In this document: positions 26,401 through 37,734 of the stretch, piece by piece
How the letters are laid out: each line of letters starts with the position of its first letter
Position numbering within the stretch: position 1 is the first letter of the stretch
Source of the DNA: Chaetoderma sp. LZ-2023a
Taxonomy: Eukaryota; Mollusca; Caudofoveata; Chaetodermatida; Chaetodermatidae
Assembly: GCA_034401795.1 (NCBI GenBank)
Contig: CM067370.1
Coordinates: forward strand, 58,387,295 to 58,451,294
Length of the DNA stretch: 64,000 bases
Direction of reading: 5' to 3'
Position numbers and translations under genes: made by a program
The notes under the pieces: generated by a model
The model's database searches: none
Told to the model about the DNA's origin: nothing
What the model saw: only the letters and a program-made list of their open reading frames with translations

Positions 26401-29400
26401 GTTCGCGGTTAACAGTTATTAATGGGTGGACATCAACATTTTCACTCTCATCAAACTTGCTTATAACTTTTATAGCCATTTCCACATACCGCCCGCAGTT
26501 CATAATAACATTCAATGTTTGCTGATCTTCTTTCTTTATTCCTCACCGGGTGTCATCTAGTTTTAGCGATGGCGGTAAAAGCACTTTGTTCACAGATGAT
26601 TTAATAATATTAAATTGTTCGTGAATCTCACCAAATTCGTCGACACCAGCTGTGCCCATATTAAAGTCAGAGACAGGGCCGAGTGCGCCTGCTTGGGCGC
26701 CGAAATCCAATGGATTTTAACGATGTTCCTGGTCTGGCAATTTGTTACAATCAGCGACTAGCCTCCCGTCGCTGAACACGTGGTGTGACCTACTTCTATT
26801 TTTGGTTATTTCTAAGCATTCTATGCTGTGGTTATCAACTTTAACTCATTTCTAACTTCACTGACACTACTATCAACTAATTCGACTCTTTCACTTGACT
26901 TTTTAACTTTATTGTCTTCTGTCGACATTCTGACCCCTTCTTGTGAAAGTGCACATAGAAAGAATGATATTAATGCGCACTACACTTAGTGCGCATACGT
27001 CATAAAATAGTTCGCATAACTACGAATAAAATCAACAAAAGACTTTTGTGAATGGATAAAATCACACCTCTGAGGGGATTACTGACCCCTATCAATAATA
27101 CTCATCCCTAGTGGTAATGTAAATATAGGCATACTAAGTTAGTATTACTATGTGAACTAAGTTCCTTAGAATAATTTGTTTGCATGTTGATTTATGTTAA
27201 ACAGCTACAATTTCTCACTTATTTTCAAAATATTGTGCATTCCTGAAATTTAGAGTTAAAGATATTAGGCTGATCTAGAAAAACACAGGCCATGAGGATA
27301 TCAAAGTTTTGTAGGCATCTTAAAAGCATGTTTATAAAGGACACCATGTGTCATAATACACAGGTGTCGTAATTGTCATTTAAGAATTAAACCTTTCAAT
27401 GAGACATCTGAAAAATCTGGTTTACTATTTTGATATCAATTTGACTCAAAGCTGTTGCTGTTTAAGGCACCTTTGATTGCTAATTACGCCTTTGACTTCA
27501 AAAAACAAATACCATAAATCACATGTACATTCTTAATAAATATGTGTTTAATATTTTGAAACTAATTTGACTAGAGCAGTAAGGCAACTTCCACTCAAAT
27601 AAATTTTACGTAACCATTTGAACCTGAAAGAGCAAATATGAAAAAGCACATACATTCTCCCAATTATCCTGTTTAATATTTTGATGTGCTTGCTGTATGA
27701 CACAGTTGTTGCCTTAGATAGCAACTGCTTCCAGTCAAATGTGTCATGCAGCAAGCACTTCCAGTCAAATTAATGTTAATAAGCCTTTGAGTTTGAGCCC
27801 AAAGAATAAATAAAAAAAATCACATGTGCATTTTTAACAAATATTATTATTTTGAAAATAATTTGACTCGAGCAGGAAGGCAGCAACAACTTCCTTTCAA
27901 TTTAATGTAAAGAAAATTATTTTAGTAGGTATGATATGTGATTTGTTATACATTGTGTACCTTCCTAATGCAGTGGGGTTTACTGTGAAGAATTAAGAAG
28001 AGATATTAATTTATAGTGTCAGCATCAAACAGACCTTCAATTTTTGTATGTAATTGATAAAGTAATTGAAATTGCCAATTACAAATTACTTTATCAATTA
28101 CATACAAAAAAATTCAAGTGTATTTAATTACAATTCAATTACAATTACTTTTTTAGCAACTCAATTACAATCAATTACTTGAAAAATTTAATTAAATTAC
28201 AGCCAATTACAATTACAAATTACAATTACCCCATGTCTGGTTGACAGTAATTACAACTCTCTAACCAATGAGAAAGAAAGGTCAAACGCCCTGAACTCTC
28301 CCTGATCTGGATACGCCCATGCTTGGTTCATGAGAATATTAATGTTCCTGCTTTTCTGAATGAAGATTTTCAAGTCAGACAACAGTGCCATATTATCAAA
28401 TAAATTATTACGCTCTTGAGTGCTCCCTATTCAAGCTATGATTGGCAAAGTATATGCATGTGTAGACAATTAAACAAAATAGATGCACAAATTCAAGTTT
28501 CAACTTTTGTCCAGACCCACCTATTTGGAAAAATATTACAATGTTTGCTTCTTAATTCAGCTTCAACCACACAGACCCTATATTAGTGAAACCACCGAGG
28601 TGACCAAATTATCTTCCATTAAATGAGCTGGTACTTAAAGGAAAGGATCAGGGAACTAACATATGCTCTTGAATGACAGCGCTATATAATAATCAACCTA
28701 CAGCCACCAGTAAATAAGAGACCCAAGGGCCTATGGCGCTCACCTGGAACATTGGCATTTAAACCATTTGCATTTAAATAGACATGATGGGTGATTTTTG
28801 GAAAATCCAAGATGGCTATCAGAAAAAATTGACCAATCAAGATTCTCGCTTAATATGTTGAAACCTGCCATCATAGGATCACTCCACCCAGGTTTTGTTG
28901 AAATTGGGCTATTGATTGAAGGAGTACTTTTTAAATGGTTCCGGAAAACTTTCCGAAAATCAGAGATGGCTGCCAAAACATTGACCTATCAAAATTCTGA
29001 ATAGAATTTCTAGAGGATACGACAATAGGATCTTTCCAGCCAAATTTGGTTGAAATTGCTCAAGAAATTAATGAGGAGTAGCATTTTATACAAATTCCCA
29101 TTTTTCGGAAAATCCAAGATGGCCACCAGAAAAATTGACCAATCAAAATTCTGTATACACGTTCTGAAAGCTATCAGCCTAGTATCCCTCCAGCAAATTC
29201 TGGTTGAAATTGCTCAAGCAGTTAATGAGTAGCGTTTTAAACGATTTCTCGCCATTTTTCGGAAAATTCAGGATGGCCGCTGAAAAATGCACCAATCAAA
29301 ATTCTGTATAAAAGGTCTGAAGCATACTACACTAGGGTTCTTCCATCGGAGTTTGATTGAAATTGGCCCAGTGGTTATCGAGAAGTAGGCTTTAAGTGAT

Positions 29401-32400
29401 CTCCAGAAATTTTCAGAAAATCCAAGATGGTCGCCGGCCAAATTGGCCAATCAGCTCAGTTTGACCAAACTTGGATCCATATGCCCTAAGGATGCTTCCT
29501 GCCAAATATAATTGAAATCAGCTCAGTGGTTCTCGAGAAGACATTTAAAATTTCCCAACTTTAGTACATGTATGGAAGTATTGGGTGGGAAAACAATCCA
29601 AGAAAGCTGCCAAACCATTTATCCGACAGTTTCCAAAGTGGCAAATTTCAAATCAGCATACCCAAAAACATATATAAAACTTTCAGCTCCAAAATCCATC
29701 AAATGTATGGGAGTATTGGGTGGGAAAACAACCCAAGAAGGCTGCCAAACCATTTATCCGACAGTTTCCAAAGTGGCAAATTTCAAATCAGCATACCCAA
29801 AAAACTATATAAAACTTTCAGCTTCAAAATCCATCAAATAAAAAAATCCAAAATGGCCACCAAACACGCTACATTTTGATTGGTCCAGGGCGGCCATGTT
29901 TTTTTGTACTTATCAACTTCCCTTGAACTAGTTTTAATGGCCCTTAGGCCCTAATCATCTGCCAAATTTTGGCCCGATCCCTTCAGCGGTTCTGGAGAAG
30001 TCATTTTTGGGAAAACTAGATCATCCAAGATGGCCGACAAACTATTTGGCCAATCAAGTTTTCTTGAACAACCTTGGTTCAGCTCGGGCCCTAAATAATA
30101 TTTCATGAGTTTTGAATCAATCCCCAAGTAGTTTTGGAGACTTTAAAAGAAGTTTTCTAAAATCTTCTAAAATCCATGACGGCCACTGGCCAAATTGGTC
30201 GATCAGTTTCGGTTGAACACACTTCGATTCCTAAGGATGCTTCCTACCAAATATAAGTGAAATCATCCCTGCGGTTCTCGAGAAGTCGTTTAAAGAAAAG
30301 GTTGACGGACAACGGACACACGACGGATGGTCGCCACAATATAAGCTCACTTGGCCTCAGGCCAGGTGAGCTAAAAACAGAAAGAAATCAGAATAATTTG
30401 AAACCAGAAATGTGGTTGCAATGTAACCACAGAACTCGACTTTACGACTTTGCAATGAACTATGAAGCTTGATTTTAAACATAAAATAACTAAGGCCTTA
30501 TCAACGAGAGGCCCAAGGGCCCATAACGCTAACCTGGACCATTTACATTTAAATACCAGTAGATATGATGGCCACCAAAGAAATTGACCAATCAAAATTC
30601 TCCGTTAATATGTTGAAGCCTACCGCCAGAGGATCATTCCACCCAAGTTTCATTGAAATTGGCCCAATAATTAAGGGGTAGCATTTTAAATGGTTCTGGA
30701 AAGTTTTCCAAAAATCCAAATGGCCACCAAAAATTTACCAACCAAAATTCTGAATATATGTTCTAGAGCCTACTACTATAGAATCCTTCCAGCCAAATTT
30801 GGATAAAATCCACCACGCGGTTATTTCGACAATTTCCGATAAATTTTTCATAAGATTTATGATTTTCCACCCAGAAATTTACCCATTAAAATTCTGAATA
30901 GATGTTCTGGAGCCTACCGTGATAGGGTCTGTCTAGCCAACTACATGAACTAGGGTTTAAATCTTTCAAGCTGTTAATTATGAGTAGCGTTTAATCAATT
31001 TCTGGTAAATTTTTCATTAAAAAAAGCTTGACCGATCAAAATTCTGTATATATGTTCTGAAGCATATCCCCATAAGGTTCTTCCAGCCAAAGCAGGTTTA
31101 AATTTGCCGAGCAGTTAATGAGGAGTAGCATATTGACAATTTGCGGTAAATTTTTCATAAAATCTAAGGTTTTCACCAAAAAACTTGACCAATCAAAATT
31201 CTGTATATATTTTCTGAAGCATAGCCCCATAAGGTCATTCCAGCCAAAGTAAGTTGAAATCTGCCAAGTGGTTAATTAGAAGTAGCTTATTGACTATTTG
31301 TGGTAAATTTTTCATAAAATCTCAGGTTTTCACCAAAAAACTTAACCAATCAAAATTCTGTATATGATTTCTAAAGCATAGCCCCATAAGGTCATTCCAG
31401 CCAAAGTAAGTTGAAATCTGCCAAGTGGTTAATAAGGAATAGAGTTTTGACAATTTCTGCCAAATCTTTCATAAAATCAAAGATTTTCACACAAATTAGC
31501 TGACCAATCAAAATTCTGTATAGCTCTTCTGAAACAGAAAGCATTAGGGTCCTTCCAGTGAAGTTAGGTTGAAATTCACCAAGTGTTTAATGAGTAGTGT
31601 TTTGACAAATTCCGGTAAATTTGTAATAAAATGTGATTTTAAACCAAAAAATTTACCAATCAAAATTCTGTATACACATTCTGAAGCCTATGCCCATAGG
31701 GTCCATGCAGGCAAATTAGGTTGAAAACCGCCACACGGATAATGAGAAGCATTTTTAAACAAAGGTTGACAGATGGATGACGGATGACAGATGGTCGTCA
31801 TGCATCTCAGTGACCTTGACCGTTGACATTTGACCAAAACATCATTGTGTGATGTTGTGTTATTGTAAGGAGGCATGTGTCCAAGTTTGGGTTCACTATG
31901 ATTAACCAAACCCGAGATATAAACAGTAAAGTTGAGCTAAACGGAAAAATAACCTTGAAAAATAGCCTCTGACATTTTGACACCAAGGTCATCATGGAAT
32001 GTCGTATCAATATAAGGAAACATGTGCCCCAGTTTGGGTCCAGTATGATTAACCAAACCCGAAATATAAACAGAAAGGTTGAGCTAAACACAAATTGGAC
32101 AACAATGTCACAGCCGCCGTGCAGAATATCACAATAGCTCGTTTTACTTCATAAAGTCGACTAAAAAGCAGCTAAATACCATTTATGTCACTGTTGAGAC
32201 AACAAATTAGTGACAGAGCTGGACCTATGCGCTCTGGTGAATGCTGAGCGAATAAATAATACCCGCTACAGCCGGTCATATAAGCTGTTATATTTGCATT
32301 AAGCCACTGCGTCCTACGGGTAAAATATTGTCTAGTTTTAAAACATTTGACTGAAATTTGGTGAAAACCTTAGACAGGGTCTACATTCAGTCACACAAAT

Positions 32401-35400
32401 TTCAAAATATTCAGTAGGCATCACCTACCTTGGAAACCAGCAGTGTATTCTGAAATCATTTTGACAGAAACTTGTTGCTTCCACCAGAAAAAGTGACTCA
32501 AATATAACGTTTTAAAAGGTCAATAGTGAATTAGCAGTAGTGAGTTAATCGCTCTACATCGGCGCCTATTTATACCACTTACAAAACTATATTCAGGTGT
32601 GCCTTCATTATATTCAGGTAGGCCTATGCGTTATACCTGCACATGCAGTTGACACACGACAGAGTGCGAAGCACCAACGAAGTTACTAATTGTCTCCAAG
32701 TTGAGCATTCCTAGATTTAGTAAATGATTTTTCTCAAATAATCCCGATTCATTTCCATTTTTTACCGATGGTAGTTTATTTAATATTGTATGAAATTACC
32801 AATAAACATCATTTGTTATTTCCCTTTTCCCTTCTTTTAAGTGTCAGTGGATTTAGTAATTAACTAGTATGCACAGTCGATGGCAGGCCATCGCAAATCC
32901 CCACACTGACATTCTTCCACCCCACCCCTCATCCTGGGAGCGGAACCTAATGTAAACATTATCTCACAATCCACAATCATATGAATAACTACCATATCAA
33001 ATTTGGTTGAATTCCACCAAATTAATTTCATGCAAGATTGCCGGTTGAGCAGATGGATTGACGATTAGAATTTCTTAATTTTTTTTCAAAATGCATGGGA
33101 ATAATAACTGACTTTGTCGTAAATGTCAAGCGTTACTGTATTCATATGAATTCTGTCAGTGACTCACCCGTTGTAGCTTTTTTAAACATTCACTGATATA
33201 CAGTGTGATATATATCAACGTTCTATCAGCTTCACTCTGTAATGACAAACATGCAATATACAGAATATAGTGACAATAAGATATACTTGCATCAGTCGAT
33301 AATTTGGAGAATTTCTATCACTGATTTAATTTTGAGAAAAATATTGCTGAAAATTGTTGCTCTCTATATAACAATAACAGCTTTCAACAGTATAGTTCTT
33401 AAAATAAACATCAATCTAGGTTCCATAAGTACATGCATTTACTGTGATGTTAGATCGACTTGAAGAATGTATTCAAGACACATATGAAGCATTGGTTTGC
33501 ATTAGCATATGTATTTAATGGTTACTTAATGTGTAGGCACTAAGGAAATCCCTTATCATCTCATTCTGACCAAATCAACTTCAAAATGCGTGGCAAACCA
33601 AGGTAAGGATCCATTTCTAACTAGGCGCTGATCATTTCCAGCTAAACTCCACCCACTTTGTACATATTTAAAACCTGAATTCAGTGAATTTCCAAGAGAA
33701 TAATTTAAATTAAAAAAAAATAAATTCACGGGTTAAAGGTTTAAGAAGATAATGGATGAATCCAGTTTTAGCTATGCTCCACCCATTCCTAGCTAAGCTC
33801 CGCCCACGCTTCTCCCGTGTTTGGATTGCTCGAACCATAAACTCCATGAATCTCTATTTCCAGAAAACTATACAGGTAAGTTGTTGAATATTTTGAAACT
33901 AATTTCCCTATGGCAACAACAGTATTCAAAATATTCAACAGAATGGTTATTTAGTAAAGATATGAAAAATCGAACAACTTGACAGACTATTAAGCATTTA
34001 TGTCGGACTTAATTATGTCATTCATGACATAAGTGACTATGACATCCGCCTACATGTGACATAGTTGATTATGACGTCATATACATCGTAATTGATCGAT
34101 ACATTGGATTCATCTTTTATGCCAATTACAGTTTTGAAAGTGAAATGCAGAAACACCAGGATCCAATGGTTAAGCATACCTTGATTTCATAATTCCGAAA
34201 GAATACATTTGCTTTAAAATAATAAATTGCTTCATCTATGATGTCATTGTCGCTAGCTGTAAAAGACAAAAATAAATAAGTATATATATATATATATATA
34301 TGGCTTGGTATTTGCCCATGGAGCACTCAGTTAACCCTTTAACACTCATATCAGCCAAAAACGTAGTCAGCACTGCTCTTGAAAAATTTCCATTTGCAGA
34401 CCAAGACTATTTTTGAAAATTTACCACCGGAATGACTGATTCATTACTCAAGCCAGTCAAATGTTCCAACAGTAAATTTTCAAAAACATGCTTCTCTTGG
34501 TCTGCAAATGGACGTTTTCTTGTACAAATTCGAGGGATAAAGGGTTAATAGCCAATCAGATTATTAGACAATAAACATAACCAATCATAGGCATTCATAG
34601 CCACCCTACTTTGTCATTACAAGAGCTTACATGGAAACTGATGGATAATATCAAAGATATTTTACTCAATCAGAATTAAAGAAAATATCTGATTTCTCTT
34701 TTTGACGTGTGGGATAATACTTACAATAATATTGGGACAGATATGGGACAAGACATTGACAAATTGTGCATTTTGTGATAAAAGCCTCAATTGGCACAGA
34801 TGAGGACAGTTACATACCATATTTATCCTAATTTAACTGCCCCTCCCACCTATAACATCCCCTTATTTAATAGAAATAACAGTGAAAACAAGAATTCAGC
34901 AGAATTAAATGTCTCGCCTGACTCCTCTTTGTCGATAAACACCAGCGCTCAGATTAAGTCCATTAGATAAAATAAATAAGATTCTTAGTTGGTGTAGTAT
35001 AACAAGATACATGTAACTAATGTTTACCCTGTACCAAGTTCATCTTTGACCTTGACATTTCCCAGTATATAAAACGGTAAAATACTAAATGACGATAGTG
35101 TAGATACGACTTTGTTGCCTACTATCAGCAATCATGTGCCCAAGATTAGTTCCAGTATGATAAATCTATAATGAAATATTATATTAATAAAATAATAAAC
35201 ACAATATATTAATGTGGACAGGTCGACTAACAAAAATCTAATATATAATAATAAAGTTTATTTGCCTGCAGTTATGTCCACAGGCTCATCAGATTGTGTC
35301 AAGATGGACTGTGTATCTGGTACACACTGGCCACTAAGTCTACATCAAGGTCCGCTGTCTCTTCCTTGTTTGATGGTGACATGCTGGTCATTTGCTTCAT

Positions 35401-37686
35401 TTTTTTTTGCTTCTGCTTGCGGTTGCAAATAATCTAAGTTATGTTGGCAGCGAGGTTTTTTTTATACTGTTCTGAGAGTGACATAGTGCATATGGCAATT
35501 CTTTCTGTTTGGAAGTTCTATTACCACTTGGTTTAGTGTATCACCTTGTGACCTGTGGACTGCCAATCTTAAGGGAAATTGTTTTCTGATAATTTTAACA
35601 CTCTTCTATCATCCTACAGTAAATTCTCGACTTATCTTCTTCAAGGGTGTTAAAAGTGGAGATCTTGATTTATACATCTGCCTGCACTCTGAGCGTAATT
35701 CACATCCCACATCAGCATCACCAAATTTTATCCATATTATATCTACATCATTAGGTCGAGTATGGTAAATGTTCTCAACAGTGCCTCCAGCTCCATTAAC
35801 TAAGCCATCATTGACATCAAGATTAAGTGTTAGTTCGCATCGGAGCCCTACAGCCACTGGACATGTTTTACTTAATCCCATTTCTATCTCCTTTGCCTTT
35901 TCTCTTACTTGATCCTTCACTTCAAGTGATATATCTCCAATGACAATATCACTACATTGAATGATAGATTTATCATTTTCTAAATTGTGGAACAGTGAAT
36001 TGTTGTGGTTAATGTTGAAATAACAGAGTTCTGTATCAAGGTCACAGTGACCTTGACCTTTGACCTTGTGACCTCAACATCATCAGGCTGATTCCTAACA
36101 TTATAGGTAACCATGTTTCCAAGTTTAGTTGCAATAGGCTTAACCAATCCTGAAATATAAGTTGAAGATTGATACCTGTCCCGCTTCGCAGGCGAGACAA
36201 AAACCAATGCGTGTTAACATGTCACCGGCACAAAACCAGAAGATTTTCAAGATGACGACACTTGTAAATTCTCGTGGTATTGCATATTTTCAGTAATGTA
36301 GATATAAATCAGATTTTCAACTGGATTATATTTTCAGTATAACGAAATATGCGCTATCCGAATGATATAATTATTAAACAATTGTGTCACTAGGCCTATA
36401 TAGGGGACAATTTGTGTACCATTAAACACAATGGAAAGCATCTAACTGTTAGATCTATTGACTAAAAGGGTAAATTATCTCCGCAGTAAGCCTACAGAAC
36501 TTTATAGAGCCTTGAGAAAGCATGCTGTTTTATAGTCATCAGTATTTCATCAAATAAATTTGGAATAGCGGTATGCCAGAATGTGCACAAAACGGGTTGC
36601 TATACACATATTTTAGCTTGAGAGAATGCTAGAGTGATAACTTTCACTAAAAGTTTTACAACGATATTTTCTGCAAGTTCGAACCTAGAAGAAAATGCGC
36701 TAGAATGATAACAAAGGTCTTCTACACAACTTCATTTACTTTTTATGACAAGAAAATGTTTAGAATGAATGAATGACATTCGTTCTCAACATATTCTTGA
36801 GTTGTAATATCGATATCTGTCAGTAAAAGCAAACAAAGTTGTGTAGATAGACCTGGGTTATCATGGGGTGATTTGTGCTAGGGTCGAACTTGCGGAAAAT
36901 ATTGTTGTAAAACTTTCAGTAAAAGTTATCACTCCAATGTTTTCTCAGACTACAATACATGATATTTTGACAGATTATGTCATTATTTGATGAAATGCTG
37001 ATGACTATAAAATAACTCGCCTTTTCATGGCTCTGTAGCATTTTGTACTACAGAGATAGAGAATTTATGCTTTTAGGCAATCAATGTAACAGATAGATGC
37101 TTCATATTAAGCATAATGACAAGTCATAAAATGTCGCCTATATTTCCTACATAAGTCTAGTGACATTCTTTAAAAAAGGAACTCGGTCGATAATCTAACT
37201 TATATCCATCAGTGTAGAACGAAAGGAATGAGTGTGTCAAGAACAAAATCTCTTCTTCGCTGAAAATAGTTCGAGATTTTTCTCATTGTTAACGCGCAAA
37301 ATGTTAACTTATATCTAAAATTTAAGTATATTTTTTTCCTATTTAAACTGCCCACTCATGTAAGTGATACCCGCACGGCAGTTAAATTAGGATAGAAATG
37401 ATTTTAAACATATATAGTGCCAATGTAAAAACTTTCTCATAGAATGGTTACACTAATTTCAGCATCAACTATGTGTGGGCATGACACATTGGTAAATAAT
37501 AGAATATCTGCCATAGCCTTTTTATTTATCATATAAGCTGCTTGTACTGAGACAAATAATCAGACTTGGGGTCAATTACAAATATAATTGCAATTTGTTG
37601 TGAATATTGAAAATAGCTTGACTGCCATTTGCCAAATCAAAAGTATCTTTCAGTCAAATTATTGTCAAACTATTCACAAGAATACC

Positions 37687-37734
<48 letters not shown>

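Larger units (their letters stand above)
22047..28239. mobile_element. hAT-family element, copy 1 (non-autonomous), with nested DIRS
   Basis: Begins CAGACATGGGACAATTAC and ends AATTACCCCATGTCTG, 10-bp inverted ends CAGACATGGG/CCCATGTCTG. It is flanked by an identical 8-bp target duplication GTTGACAG (22039-22046 and 28240-28247). An 8-bp duplication and CA-starting ends are the hAT signature. Both ends carry ~200 bp rich in AATTAC/GTAATT motifs. No transposase frame is visible. About 3.8 kb (23214-27026) is an inserted retrotransposon, so the element itself is about 2.4 kb. It lies in ARPC3 intron 4. A diverged inverted copy is at 43499-49822. Confidence 0.85.
34826..37392. mobile_element. 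TA-flanked DNA element with identical 16-bp inverted ends
   Basis: TCCTAATTTAACTGCC at 34826-34841 is perfectly inverted at 37377-37392 (GGCAGTTAAATTAGGA), each next to a TA, as for Tc1/mariner-type insertions. Between them lie unrelated parts: a receptor-half-site repeat, a helicase remnant and a ~790-bp palindrome. So it may be a composite whose ends captured other elements. No transposase recognised. Confidence 0.5.

Noticed and set aside
29512-29879. Two plus-strand frames with duplicated sequence
   Set aside because: They are readings of the 135-bp tandem duplication in a non-coding pearl-like array.
28725-31800. Regular repeats suggesting a CRISPR array
   Set aside because: Units are ~150 bp, diverged, and lack short identical repeats with unique spacers; the DNA is eukaryotic.
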